From the NCBI RefSeq assembly GCF_021155775.2, contig NC_060236.1, positions 29,712,238 through 29,776,237 on the forward strand: 64,000 nucleotides of DNA. The letters run 5' to 3'. Source of the stretch: Neodiprion pinetum (lineage: Eukaryota > Arthropoda > Insecta > Hymenoptera > Diprionidae). A program made the position numbers and the translations under genes. The first letter of the stretch is position 1, and every line of letters begins with the position of its first letter. The notes below the pieces were generated by a model. That model saw only the letters and a list, made by a program, of their open reading frames with translations. It was not told where the DNA came from and searched no databases. Shown piece after piece: positions 39,448-52,193 of this stretch.

Positions 39448-40384
39448 CTGAAAACATATTGCTGTTATTGTTGTGGAGTGGATGGATATTTTTCAGAGAT
39501 TCACAAATTCATATAAAATGCAAGTATTTTTAAAAAGGCCAGAACGCAATGCAATTAATGATTTAGGAGGAAAAAACACAGAACAAATTAGAAAAAGCAT
39601 TATTATAATAGATAAATAAAGAATAAGCCTAACATTGAGCATGTGAGATACGCAGAATTGGTAGAGCTGTGACCCGACTGATGCATGTGAACATGTTTAA
39701 TTTATTTTCGAGAATTTATTCTCGAAAGTGTTCTTTGTTGAGACGTCGTGCGTGAGCCACGGTCTAGAAAAGCAAAAAAGCTATTCTGATTAACCATGTC
39801 AAGCATCAGATTACGCAATAGTTGATAAGAAGCTATCCTCGTCATCTGGCGGGAAAAAATGAAGTACCAAACTAGTCTACTGTTCTTTGTGTTGCCGGCG
39901 TACAAAACGATTGATTTGATTTAGGAATTCAATTACTGTTCTACTGAATGATTGAAATTGTACGTGTAGACTTTGTTCACCTGTGATTTTCTTAGTATCG
40001 TAGATTTCTTAATTCGTCGTCGGAACTCGATGACAATAAGCAATAACTTCAAGCTTGCAAAATACAAACTAGCGTAGTAAACAGATCGAAACGACAACGG
40101 CACAGACAACAATCCTGCAGCTTCTAGGATTACCCTGAAACGCGGAGTACGTATTAATGAGATGGGCGACTACTACTCAGTGATGCCTCGGTGTCCGTAG
40201 GTAACGTAGAGCATTGACGATCGACCGAGTGGTCACGAAAAAAAACCTTGAGAAATAACCTCGATCAGTGGCGAATTCCTGAGAAAAGAGTGGCTGTTAT
40301 GTGCCATTATTTTGAAATACCATGCATTTGTACTGATATACAACTAGCGATCTGCCAAGAGTGCAAAGTTGAGAGAAGGGAGAC
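39448..40384. promoter_or_regulatory. Shared divergent upstream region of GPx and REXO4-like genes
   Basis: About 940 bases separate the two start codons, which point away from each other. The region must hold both promoters and the 5' exon(s) of the peroxidase gene, since that gene has an acceptor right before its ATG. I see no TATA box in a convincing position. A minus-strand frame at 39702-39905 (MTRIASYQLLRNLM, basic and Ser-rich further on) resembles a mitochondrial leader but ends at a stop with no usable donor. Confidence 0.4.
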
Positions 40385-41595
40385 ATGGTAGAGGCGGCTA
40401 CCTTTCTACCGGTAATTATTGTTGTCGCGTTATTAATTTTTTGCCGTGATATGTTATCGAAGATGATGAAAGATCAGCAGAGTATAACCAGAACTAAAAG
40501 AAACACCGAAGAATCAGCAGCCAACAACAAAAAGTCATTTTCGACCAGCAGCGAGTCTAGAAATATCGAAAAACGAATGAAACCTAACCAGAAACCGAGC
40601 AACGGGCCAGCACATGGTACCCCAACAACAAATTGGGAAAAATTTAAAGATCTCATAAAAGACTCGGGATCCGATGAAAAAAAAATTAGGACCAATAATG
40701 CTCATGCAAAAACTTTTCCGAGGCAGAGGAGGAACTACAGTCATGTAGAATGTACTGCATCCACACCTGCCTCGGTAACTATATCCGAAAATCAGTTTGT
40801 TTTTTAATCTAGTCTGAACGATCTCATAAACGTACTACCAGATTTTTTTCTAAATCCACGTACTTTAAAATACAGAGTCTTTGTGATTTGTTACTAGGGA
40901 ACATACCCGCTTTGCGAGGAAAATATCTTCTTAATTTTCCAAGATGCTTACATCACTACGTTGTCCTACCATATTATCACTTTACCACCTAAATTCTTTA
41001 CAAAATATATCAATTTTCATTTCAGACCTTTTCCCCCACCGCTAAATCCAAGGTAAATATCGCAAAGAACAAGACAATGAATCAATTGACAAAACAAGTA
41101 GCAATAGACTGTGAGATGGTTGGGATTGGAAACGGAACTGAGAACATGTTGGCACGGGTCTCGCTAGTTAATAGGTACGGAGTATGTGTTTACGACAAAT
41201 ATGTCAAGCCGCGAGAAAAGGTTCAAGATTACCGAACACCAGTGAGTGGAATTCGTCCTGATGATCTTTACAACGGGGAAAACTTTGAGACGGTCCAAAG
41301 AGAAGTGGCTGAAATATTGCAAGGAAGGTTACTCATCGGCCACGCCCTCAAGCACGATACCGATGTCTTGTTTTTATCCCATCCCAAGAGAATGATCAGA
41401 GATACATCAAGATATAAGCAGTTTAGAAAAGTTTCAATGGGGAATACACCGAGTCTAAAAAGACTAGCTGCAGAATTGCTCGGTATTGATATACAGAGCG
41501 GCGAGCATAGTTCCGTAGAAGATGCTAGAACTGCGATGCAGTTATATATGTTGTATAAAAATCAGTGGGAAACTGATATCAGAACTAAGCGGTGA
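40385..41595 (+). CDS. REXO4: REXO4-like DEDDh 3'-5' exonuclease with hydrophobic N-terminus
   Basis: Two exons, 40385-40774 and 41026-41595, join in phase 0 to 319 residues. The nuclease domain covers about 150-315. Exo I is VAIDCEMVG (Asp158, Glu160), Exo II is LIGHALKHDTDVL (Asp241), and Exo III is GEHSSVEDARTAM (His291, Asp296), so the DEDDh set is complete. The YVKPREKVQDYRTPVSGI segment is typical of the REXO4/ISG20 branch. REXO4 (yeast Rex4) acts in pre-rRNA processing in the nucleolus. Oddly, residues 6-20 (TFLPVIIVVALLIFC) form a strongly hydrophobic helix followed by basic and Ser-rich sequence, which would suit a signal anchor. A downstream ATG at 41077 would give a 172-residue nuclease alone. 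AATAAA at 42098. Confidence 0.88.
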
Positions 41596-43642
41596 AAAAT
41601 TTTGTATATTTTCTTTTACTTGCGAATTGCAGGTTACGTTTTATTCATGTCGGGCATTCAAGGTATGGCAAACATTTTTTTTAAGAACGTACAACTGTTG
41701 TTATTGTATATGAAATGTTGACGAGCTCGAATTTAATAATTTAATTTCAATGTTGAATGAAAAGACTGTTGTAACATACATAAAATTAAATATTGCGGGG
41801 TTAGTCACCAGTAACTTTCCTCACATTTTAGTACCATAGTTAAGTGGTAATCTTCAACGATTAGCTCCATGTATGGGGTGCGTATTACATTCTACTTTTG
41901 CAACAAGGTCAATAACGATTTGCAATAATAGCAATCGATTTTACAAATGTGCTAAGTAATTTACTTACTCAGTTACCTACAGTTTTGTTCTTGTCTATTA
42001 CCGATAAGTCAACTGTAAAGTGAATCATGTAACTGTTTTTTGATGAGATGGCTTAATCTAATTAGTTGAAAAGAATTCGTACCCCCCTTAGATATCCAAT
42101 AAAATATTCACATCTGCAATAAAATGCTAACAGCTTTTCTGAATTTCTCTCTACTGGGTGCTGTCTTGTCCATCACAGACTAATTCCGTAAATACAAATA
42201 GGACCTTGATTTGTTTAACCACCGACTATGCAACTATTGTTTCTGTGAATTCGTTTAGAACTAGTTGAGTTGAGATAAAAGAAGAATTTCGAAAGAAAAC
42301 CATAGTAAAATGATTACTGCCTTGATATATGAGTATTAGATTATGTATATTAACAAGAAGTAAATTATTTCATGTTGAGATGACGCATATTTTCTACGAC
42401 TAATCAATTATTTCTGTAATTATGGAAAATAAAGTATTTTGTTTATAAAATAATTGTTAGATTTATTTTGCTATACGACAGCTTAATTTGTTTGAAAATG
42501 TAATGATATAACAGATAAATTTTGAATGAATAAGTACTAACAAACATCTGTTCGATCAATGGAAGTTAGTAGAGTCACAAAAGGATTTTTCAAGGAAACA
42601 TTAAATGTGAAAATGATTAGCCGTGAATTTTTCAATGTTGTATACATAAGAAGAATAAAGAAAAATCTTTGTATTCAAACAATGAATACATAGCTCATTT
42701 GCTACATTCCCGTATTGGTGATTGCCGTGAGTGAACGACCTTGTTATCAGACACATTCCCTCTTTTCTGGAATGTATTTCTTGCTACTTCCCATCAAACA
42801 CATTGCAGTCTTCATTGTTTCTACAACCAGCAACGTGGGCAAGAGCATTATTTGTGCATCTGAGTACAGATTGCGCCTTGGTGGAGAAAAGATTGTTTGC
42901 TTTCATCAGAAAAATTATAATAATACTTTTTGCGAGCAATAATTTAATGCAAATCGAAGTGAAGTGAAAAAATAAGGCCTCAATTCTTAAAACAGACCAG
43001 AAAATTTCATCACTGCTGCATAGGGTAACTCTGAATTCTGAACTTTGCATTTATTTACAAATAAACATTACGACATTTGACCTTATGACTCTTTCAAGTG
43101 GGGAATCTTACTCTTCAGGGTTTAATTTCGTAACAACTCATGAATGACAGTTGTATATTACACATATTACTTTTACTCAGCTGCAGTCTGATAGAAAGTC
43201 AACAAGACTGCAGCAGTACTACAGATTAACAGTAACTTTCATAAATCATAAATAGATCAATTACTCTTACAGGTAAAATCGAATAAATTCGTGCACTGAT
43301 CTCTTTGCTATTGTTATAAAATGTTCCATTGTATAGACTGCTGGATTTTCAAAAGAGTTTCTCCCCCTCTTGAGTCTGATCTTAAATTTGAATCAATGAA
43401 TTGATAAAAATTGATATATTATATTGCTACTAGCAGTGACTAATTAGAATTTCACATTAAAATTGAACAATGAATACATTCTTTTAGCTCGGTAATGCCG
43501 ATTACGTGAAAAAATATGTAAATTGACTCATGAAATCAGTAAAGAAACTTGTTCCATATTTTATCATTCTTTTTTGAATGTACATATGTATATAATTGAT
43601 TGCCCAATTGAAGAAATAGTTTAATAGTCAAATACATTTTTC
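41596..43642. other. 3' flank of the REXO4-like gene and upstream region of the FMO gene
   Basis: A poly(A) signal (AATAAA at 42098-42103) lies about 500 bases after the exonuclease stop. No splice-supported exons occur between 42120 and 43640; the two overlapping frames near 42715-43050 lie on opposite strands and have no family features. Confidence 0.5.
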
Positions 43643-43676
43643 AGAATATCGGTGACTGCATCGAGTGTTGGATCAC

Positions 43677-45566
43677 ATGGAAAATACAACTGAACAAATT
43701 TATAACTTGAAAGTAAATCATTTGAATAAAATGAGAATAGCAGTGATAGGTGCCGGAGCGGCGGGGCTTGCTGCCCTGAGACACTGTACAAGCCAAAGTA
43801 ACAAGAAAAGTATCGAGGTAATTTGTTATGAACAAAGTGGGGACATTGGTGGTACATGGGTCTACACGCCAGAAGTTGGGAGAGATGCTTATGGGCTATC
43901 GATACACTCCAGCATGTACAAAAACTTGAGGTAGGTGAGGAATTAGGAAAGATTATGAAAAGTAACATTACATTATGGTTTTCTGGTGCTTTAATCGAAG
44001 CAAGATAATTAATCTGATGTTTGCAGGACAAATCTTCCCAAAGAAGTGATGGGGTTTCCAGATTTTCCAATTCCGGATAATGATAAGAGTTATTTAACAC
44101 GCACGGAATTGTTGGACTTTATAAATACATATTGCGATCATTTTGAGCTGAGAAAATATATTCAGGTAATAGGCACATACCCTTTATCTCTCCCATTAAA
44201 AGACCGCTGAAAATATTGAATTAATCCCGCTGAATACTTGTCAGAGCTAATCTTTCCTTTTACATCGAATTACAGTTTCATCATCATGTGGTACTAGTCA
44301 AACCATTGGATGGTGATAATATGGGCAAGTGGTCAGTGGAGGTTGAGGATCTTGAAAAAAAAAAAGTGTTAGTTGAGGTATTCGACGCTATTATGATTTG
44401 TAACGGTCATTACTTTCAACCAAATATACCTGAACTTGAGGGTCACACTTCATTCAAAGGACGTGTATTGCATAGCCACGATTACAGAGTACCGGAAACC
44501 TTTGCTGGTAAAAAAGTCGTGGTTTTTGGCGCTGGACCATCAGGTACTTGTGGAGATAGCTCTACACTGGTTGTTTAAGTCATCAAATGTTACTAATAGT
44601 TAATAAAATTGATATATTTATTACTTGTCTTGTCAGGAATGGACTTGGCTTTGGAAATATCAAAGCATGCGCATCAGGTGATATTAAGTCACCATCTTAA
44701 GGTTCCAATACTCACCAAGTTTCCCAGCAACGTCATACAAGTAATCACTTCCAAATATTTCAGATGTACTACACTTGTCATTATTTAAACCTCAATTGTA
44801 TGTGTAATTCAAATTACTATCAAAACTAGAAACCAGACGTTGTACAGCTCAGAGAACACCAAGCGGTGTTCAAAGATGGTTCAAAAGAAAATGTAGACAC
44901 CATTTTCTACTGCACTGGTAAAGTATCGCACTACATAATGCTTGACCATGAAAGATCTAGAAATTGAAATTCAAAGTTCACTCTCTTGGGTATAAATGAG
45001 CAGGTTACAAGTACAGCTTTCCATTTCTGGACAAAAACTGCGGCGTCAAGGTTGATCGTAATATGGTGACACCTCTGTGGAAACATTTGCTTGCCATTGA
45101 AAGTCCGACTCTTGCCTTTGTCGGATTACCATACTACGTCTGTGCTTTCAGCATGTTTGATCTACAGGTTTGTATCGTGACACAAGTTGTAACTCTTTCT
45201 AAGTATAATCGCCTTTAAGAGACGAAAAGCAATCTCCTGTTTCTTGTGCATGATTAGGTTCGATTTGTTCTACGCTTTTGGCAAGGTTTTAAGAAGCTTC
45301 CGCCAAAGGAAAATATGCTCGCTGAAGAGAGTATGGAATTAAAAAAAAAGCTGAGTGAAGGTTTGCATGTACAACAATTCCACATGATGGGATCAAAACA
45401 AGGCCTTTACTACGAAGATCTTGCAAAAACCGCTGACCTAGATCCACTGCCACCAGTTCTGACTAGTTTGCATAACGAAAGTAGCCAGAAGTTCATAGAT
45501 GATCTTTTGAATTATCGAGAGGATCGTTACAAGATTATAGACGATCATACATATGTACAACTTTAG
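43677..45566 (+). CDS. Flavin-containing monooxygenase (insect FMO)
   Basis: Seven exons (43677-43930, 44027-44165, 44276-44543, 44637-44740, 44830-44917, 45004-45167, 45258-45566) join in phase to 441 residues, or 423 from the ATG at 43731. The FAD-binding Rossmann motif VIGAGAAGLAALRH follows the second ATG at once, so that may be the true start. The NADPH motif is VVFGAGPSG (198-203 in the shorter numbering). The FMO signature FKGRVLHSHDY (173-183) and the TIFYCTGYKYSFPFL block are present. It would oxygenate nitrogen or sulfur atoms of xenobiotics; insect relatives include senecionine N-oxygenases. An acceptor at 43643 suggests a 5' UTR exon. The short length and lack of a C-terminal hydrophobic anchor suit a soluble insect form. 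AATAAA lies at 45877. Confidence 0.93.
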
Positions 45567-46490
45567 GTGAGCAGTAATATTTGCTTCCATTATTGGGTAC
45601 TTTACAGCTGCATTTATGTGAAATTTGATTCAGTATCAATAGTGAAAGCAGGAAATACAAGTAGTTCAATTTCTTTTTCGTGATTGTTTTTACATTATTA
45701 ACATTTTCCGTTGCAAAATCAGTTTGAAAACGGGAAATATCGTGACTCCTTTACAAGAAAACAATCAAATATCCTTGCCACCTATAATATAGAATGATTG
45801 AACTCGTAGGTGTTTGTAAGCCTTTGTAACAATTTATAGTTTCAATTTTATTTTCGAAAAATTGTAAAGTATCGTAAATAAAAAGTACAAAATTGCACAA
45901 AGCTAAAAAAAATTAGTATAAAAATTTGTGTAAACGGAATACAAAACGACTTTCTATAAAAAATACCCTAGGAATACATGGGAAATTTTGTGGTAAAATT
46001 TAAAATTCCAAGAGAATTTCTGAACTACGATAAAATTCATGTCAATACTACTTTTGGCTGTCTCCAAGAACCTATTTATACATGTTTAATTAGAATCGCC
46101 GGTAGCAGTTTGGTTAAAAGAATCCACAAGCTTAAAAAATTTTTGACCCGAGTCTTGAAATGTCTACGAATTCCTGTTATTAGATTTTCGTGGCATGATA
46201 AACGGGCGATCAGAAAACGATAATAGAGAACCGTCTTTAATGTTATTCAAAGAATAAATATTATTCGTCGAAACTATACCTGCAGTGCTTTGTACCTGTG
46301 AAAGATGATCCCGTCTTGAAGTTTTCTGCAACGTTTCATGTCTCTGCGTCAATCTGTACCAAAAAATCAATCAATATCGAACATTAACAATCGTTTTGCT
46401 TTTGACAGTTACTACAGTGAATGCTGTCAACGATTGATCAACTTAGGTCATTGTTAATACTTAAATGTTAGTTGTAAAATCGAAAAGTAC
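45567..46490. other. Convergent 3' ends of FMO and the unrecognised membrane protein gene
   Basis: Contains the FMO poly(A) signal (AATAAA at 45877-45882). The frames at 45978-46223 and 46164-46370 are short, overlap in opposite directions and have no recognisable content. Confidence 0.5.
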
Positions 46491-49400
46491 CTACTCTATA
46501 AATAATGGAGTGTTACAGTGGCTCATTTCATTAGAGCTTGGCTTTATATGTAGCAAATTTTGTGGATTATCCTTTTTTCGATCTGTTTCCCTTTTCAGGC
46601 CATGTCTATGGTTCCCCATGTATTTCTGGCTCAATACTGTGACATCGGAGGTGGAAACAGAAGAATTGATACATGTCGATGTCGCAGTCGATATTTTGCA
46701 ATTCGTACCAGTAACACGACCACGAATAAGTCCTGCTTCAGTTCTCGGTTTTGGTTTCGGTTTTTGCTCTGGCAAATATTTCCTCAATAGAGGAGAATTA
46801 TCGAAACCTAATGGCCACTGGGATAACGACTGAGTGTGAGATAATCGGCAAGGCGTTTGAACCACTGGCTGCAGACACCGTGATGCATTACTTCTGAGCC
46901 GATCAGGAACTACTGCCCCCTCAATGCCGATTGAAGTGAGATTTTTCTCCAAAAGTATTCCCTCAGTTGAAGACGACTCTGCGCCCATTTGTCTTGCTCT
47001 TCCGACTTGCATATTGTACTGAAATATCTTGTGTGCTGGGAGTTTTGATACCGATGTTATTTGTGCAAGACTCTTGGATTCTAATTTCTTTGGCTCTTCC
47101 CGCTTCGCAGTCCTGTTGTAATCTATTCCATAAAATTTTTTCTTTATTTCTAACCATTTGGATTTTGCATCAACTGGCTGGGTATACTTTGCAATTCTTA
47201 ACGAGTCCTTTCGTTCAATAAGGAGACCTGATGATTCCACTGGATCTGTTAGCCTCTCAAGGCCTTCGATAATGTCTTTAGACTGCAACATTCTCTTGTC
47301 TGAACTTTCCAGAGTCAAAGATTGTATCTTACTTTTCTGTTTCTCCAACTCATTTATCTCCGTTATATGATCTGAAACTGTCGTTGCATATTTACGATTC
47401 TCCAAATCATCTGTGTGCGTCACAATGCATGAATGCTCCGACTGGGTAGTCAATTTTCTATCCTGACACACTTGCGGAGGAACTACCGCAGCGTTTGTCT
47501 GTGACCGATCTCCTTTGTCATCGAGGCAGGATTTTGATCCATTACTTTCTTGTCCCTTGAACTCTGAGACTTGTTGCACATTACTACGTAGAATTTCAGA
47601 TCCAAGCAGATTGTTTTTTACCCTTTCTTCACATTCTTCTCTATTTTCAGTTGTAGGTCTTTGTTCCAACATATAACTAATAGATGGAACAGGAACGGAA
47701 TGCAGCCGCGACTTTTTACCTTTTTTGCTTCTCAAGTTCGTCAGCAATATCGTTAAGCTCTCTTTACCTGTGTTCACTGTATCCAAAGAATTGTAATCAG
47801 CAAGTCGAAACTTTGAATTATGGGGTTCAACTTCGTTTGGTTTTTCTTTTTCAAATTTCTTAACATGAGATAACTTGATTTGAGGATTCTTAGACAATCT
47901 AAACTCACTTCTGAGATGTGAATTTTTGGAATGTGTCCGTCGTTTATATTCGACAACATTTTCGTCTCCCTTGGAAGTGGCATCTTTTGAACTAGTCAAT
48001 GGTTCTTCGTATTGTTTGACACCCGTCTTTCTACATTCCTGAATGTTACAAAATTTGCCTGAACATTTATCTGGCAAATAATCACTGCTCAATCCAACAT
48101 TGCTTACATTTTCGTGGTGTGAAGAATACGGATAATAATTTTCATTTTGTAATTGGAACCCACTGCCTTTTATTTGGTCCCCCACTCTCATTTTATCAAT
48201 CATTTTCAAAGAGAGATTGACTTTCTTTTGTGGAGATAAGAGATCCTTAAGGCTTTTGTGATCCGCTATCTCTGTCGGACTGATTTCGTCACTGGTTCTT
48301 AGTCCCTGCGGAACGGAGCTACTGATGGAATGAAAATCACTGCTTCGTTGAGGCAGTAATTTTTTCACATCTGTCGAGAGGTGTTTTGAATCACCCATAA
48401 TATCTGGTAACACTAAGAGCTCTGGCTCCTTTACCACCAATTTCAGCTCTTTTGAATCGTATGGCACACTTCTACCTCGGAATATCGACAACGTCAACAC
48501 ACTCCACATCAAGCAAGCAACCGATCTTATAATTGTCAGAATTAATTTTCCAAAGTAGTATATCGGACACCACAGTACGTAGAAAATGCAATTTAGGATG
48601 TCCAATAGCTCTACTTTGAGATCTGAAAAAGACAAACTATATTTCCGAAAAGCGAAAAGCTGTAGAGCATTATACTTTTTGAAGGATTTTCCTAACTTTT
48701 TTTTTTTATTTTCACTACTTGTTGAAATGAAAGAACCTAAGAAATTAACAAGTTATGATAGTTGTCTCTACGTACTGAGAAGTAATGAGAAAAACGGTTT
48801 TTCCTTATTTCGATGCTTGCGGTTCTTCTGTTTTTTAAGCAATTCTGAAACAAGAAAAGATAATCACTTGGAATTACTATACTTGATGTTTACCAGAGAT
48901 TAATCTTAAAACCAGAGGTGTATTAATTGGTCTTTATGTGTAATTACCAGTTGGACTTATTTCCAAAGAGGAAACGCGCTGTTTCAAAAGAGCTGCCGGC
49001 ATTTTTGTCTGAAAAAATTCTTCTCTCATAGATTTTTCAGTCATCCTAGATACCTACAACAAAAAAACATAAACACACCCGTGTATGAAAAACAGACAGA
49101 ATTAGATGCACAAAGGAATTTCGTGGTCGGAAATTCAATACTTTCACTTAGTTTTGCAGGTAAGTTCTACTTCCATTTTTACCCTGCTTTTTTCCTGTAG
49201 CAAGTTCTGAAAATCACATCGAAGCTGAAGAGTGTAAGAGTTAACGCTGAGATTGCTGCGAGAAAATTCATTTTCATGTCCGTTACAATGGTAAAAAGGA
49301 TCTTGAAGTCCATTGATTCTATCTGTGATAGGCTGAAGTTTTGCGTATCTGCTGCGCACCATGTCTGAAAATAAAAAAAATGAGTCAATGTCTACTCTAC

Positions 49401-49671
49401 TAAGGTATGCATAAAATTGTTCGAGCTGTACGATTCAAAGTTGATTACTTGCACATGTTATTCATGTTGAATTTTCTTCAAATATTGGAAGGGTCGAAAC
49501 ATTCCTAGGCTTCGTTAATTGAGGAATTGAGGAAAAGAAAAATCGTTGAGAAGATTTTAGAAATAAAATAGGGATAAACGCTGTGACATAGAAGACTAGG
49601 ATAATGTGTCGAAGGTGCTTTAGTTAGAAAATCGAAAGTTATAAATTACCTTTTCCATTAATTCTCTCCAT
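46491..49671 (-). CDS. Uncharacterised protein with coiled-coil start, membrane segment and long hydrophilic tail
   Basis: The large minus-strand exon 46491-48622 encodes most of the protein and ends at TAG. Upstream exons that fit in phase are 48948-49045, 49148-49364 and a short first exon, 49650-49671 (MERINGK). Together they give 822 residues. The exon at 48948 joins the big one very cleanly (GTAATT donor, TTTTTCAG acceptor), whereas the 49148 donor (AA then GTGAAAG) is weak, so the first two exons are less certain. The N-terminal 110 residues are rich in Lys, Glu and Gln (LLQEKSRVKMEVEL), as in a coiled coil. Next comes a hydrophobic hairpin-like stretch (ILNCIFYVLWCPIYYFGKLI, then a second half ending in MWSVLTLSIF). 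The remaining 650 residues are Ser/Lys/Glu-rich and probably disordered. I do not recognise the family. Confidence 0.6.
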
Positions 49672-50250
49672 TTTGAAAATTATGTTGATTGAATTGCAGT
49701 TAGTCAGAGAAACATGATTGATGAAAATAATCCTTTGTTATTAACACGTAAAATTAAGTCGAGATTGAAATTGATATGACAATTTAAAGTTGAGCAATAA
49801 TTTGCAATGAATTATGATATGATGACAATTTATTGTTTAACCGTAAGTGTCAAAATCCCATGTATTCAAGAGTGAAGTTAAAATTGAACGTGGGCTCGAA
49901 AATAAATGAAGAAAATGAAACAAATAAATAGATCGACTATCGTCCTTGTTCAAAATGTTTAAAGTTAATCCGCGTTCCGCAATGCTTTATGGGAAGTCCC
50001 CGCGCTTACCAAACCAGAGCAGACGACTTATTTAATTCACGATAAGAAAGCTAGCAGCCGTATTTTTCCAACTTTACTCAAGCGCGATGCTTTCGCGCCT
50101 CGGCTCAATTTATTAATTAATAGGAATTTTTCAACGTCACGTGCTTTGTCATTAACTAAGAACTTATTCTTATTATGGAATTTAAATGAGAGTGACTTTT
50201 CAGTGAGCGAAATTCAATCGCCGCACGCTTCGTTGATCAGTAAACTAACT
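49672..50250. promoter_or_regulatory. Shared divergent promoter region of the membrane-protein gene and TIMM29
   Basis: The two start codons are 580 bases apart and point away from each other. A GC-richer island with TTTATGGGAAGTCCCCGCGC at about 49985-50005 is the likely core, although no TATA box is visible. The assignment rests on gene orientation only. Confidence 0.45.
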
Positions 50251-51399
50251 ATGGCGGTTCGGATATCCCATTTATTCCGTAATAGATTTAAACAATTTTT
50301 TAAAACCTATAGTACAAATTCAGCTGAGATAAGCAAAGCTAAGGATCCTGAAGTGACTGAGCAAGTGAAGGAACGGCTACTAGATCGTTGGGGTAAGAAC
50401 AGGTCATGTTAATTTTTGTTCGAGGTTAAGTTAGGTTAGGTATTTACAGGTTATATTATATTTATATAAATTTGACGAAGCAATTCACAGAATATAGGGA
50501 GATCGGGTGTTAGCTTAGAGTATGCGAACTTGTTCGATAATCATTCGATAATTGTCACCTGTTTTATTTTCATTGCAGCAAAATATTGGAAGAATCTCTT
50601 CATTGACTACAGAGATGTGGCTAAGGATGTTGCACAAGGATGTAAGGATCGGCCTATTCGTGCTTCAATCTATTTCTCTCGTAAGTGAAAAATCATATTT
50701 CTTAATTTCCCGCAGTGAAACCTGCTGGAATGAGAGACAAATTAGTTTTTTTTTCTTTATCTTTATGATCTTAGATGTATCACTATACTTCTTTGTAAAG
50801 GATTCGCAGCTCATAAAAATACATGTTTAAGCCCACTATAGCTGCTCATCATTAGTGCAGATAACACTAATTATTGCAGTGAATCAAACCAAAAATACAA
50901 AAGAAAAATATATTTATTTAGAGTCAGAGGAGCCAGTAAATGTTCTGTATTCGGTATGAAATTTTCGTGTGAATTGGTTTATGTTTCAGTTCTAGGCAGT
51001 GTATACTACTTTTCACGACACAACCCTAGTCCAGATTCGTACAGAAACATGTTGATAGAAGAATCAAACAAGATGATGATGGTTGGAGAACCAATTCGGA
51101 ATCGTCAAAGTGTAAGGCATTTGAAATCGATAGAACAGTGCTTCAATGAAGGGATCATACGCAGGTTGAGCTTGGGGATTGTTTCTTTTATATGGTTGGA
51201 TAACTACGATAAAGAATGTGCTTACTACAAAGCAACATGTTCGTATCTCAAACCACAGTATTTAGGATTTCATCACAGAATAGTTGACATTGGTTTCATG
51301 GATAAGTGGTGGCTACTGGAGGACAAAATGACTGATTTTGATATAAATGAAGAGGAATTTAAAGACTTCTCCACTTCGCCAGATAAAATCGGCTCATAA
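50251..51399 (+). CDS. TIMM29: TIMM29, subunit of the mitochondrial TIM22 carrier translocase
   Basis: Three exons, 50251-50392, 50579-50680 and 50990-51399, join in phase to 217 residues. The first 25 residues (MAVRISHLFRNRFKQFFKTY) are basic and amphipathic, a typical matrix-targeting leader. Family landmarks are WKNLFIDYRDVAKDV, then PIRASIYFSLLGSVYYFSR (the single membrane segment), HNPSPDSYRN, and the C-terminal block VDIGFMDKWWLLEDKMTDFD followed by NEEEF. These align position by position with vertebrate TIMM29, which stabilises the TIM22 complex in the inner membrane. The ATG at 50251 was chosen because the frame upstream has no ATG. A poly(A) signal lies at 51494. Confidence 0.93.
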
Positions 51400-51493
51400 T
51401 GAGAATATCGAATATTATTGACGGATAAAATTACAAATATTAATTATTATAATAGTATTTATACATATGTACATATAGAAGGTTTATTCATTG

Positions 51494-51499
51494 AATAAA
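51494..51499 (+). terminator. Poly(A) signal of TIMM29
   Basis: AATAAA, 95 bases after the TIMM29 stop codon, in AT-rich sequence. Confidence 0.6.
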
Positions 51500-52193
51500 T
51501 GTGCCTTCACACACAAGTATGGTAAATTTTTTTAAACTTATATATGCACTATTGATACTTTGGGATCGAAAGCTGGAATTTATTGGAGAATTATATTACA
51601 AGATGATGGAAAAAGAACGTGGCGGAATACTGCGCTTGAAAAAGATTCGAATGCTTCGAATTCATTAATTTCTGATAAAGTTGTAAATAATTTACTATTA
51701 TTGGCCTATTCTGTTAGATCTAATCAAAAACTCGCGTGAAGGTAGTTGAAATGAAAACGTTATTTCAAGATGTTTTCAATGAATTGTCCAACTCTCGTCA
51801 AAAGTCTCATCTAATTTCATGAACGGTGTAAAAAATCCCAACAGAGTTACCTTCTTATGAGAATATTCATGGTCCATGATCGATTGTGGCAACGGTTGCG
51901 CAGCGGGAGATAGAGAGAGGAGAGGAAAGCTGAAGACAAAATAGCTAATGCCGGTTGACAGCCGCAGTGATCCGTGGCTGTTATAAAATTCGGTAAAAGT
52001 TCAAGAATTCAAAATCTGGATTCGAAATCGCATCGATCCGCGACCGTGAAACGATACCGGATTTAATATTCAAGGGAAGCGTTCTTGTACCACCGAAATT
52101 TCAAACAAACACGAAGACGATTTTGTTTTCTCATACAACAATCGGCGAATAACAGATATAGAATCCAAAACTAGAGCTTGATGTTGTAACAGG
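51500..52193. promoter_or_regulatory. Intergenic region and upstream sequence of UBXN7
   Basis: Lies between the TIMM29 poly(A) signal and the UBXN7 start. It has a purine-rich patch (GGGAGATAGAGAGAGGAGAG, about 51905-51925) and no open reading frame of note. The UBXN7 promoter must be here, but no core element stands out. Confidence 0.4.

Noticed and set aside
42715..43050. Overlapping frames on both strands, one with several cysteines
   Set aside because: No acceptor/donor pair, no signal peptide, and no family resemblance.
43621..44100. A 159-codon minus-strand frame over FMO exons 1 and 2
   Set aside because: It is the antisense of clear FMO coding sequence and its intron.
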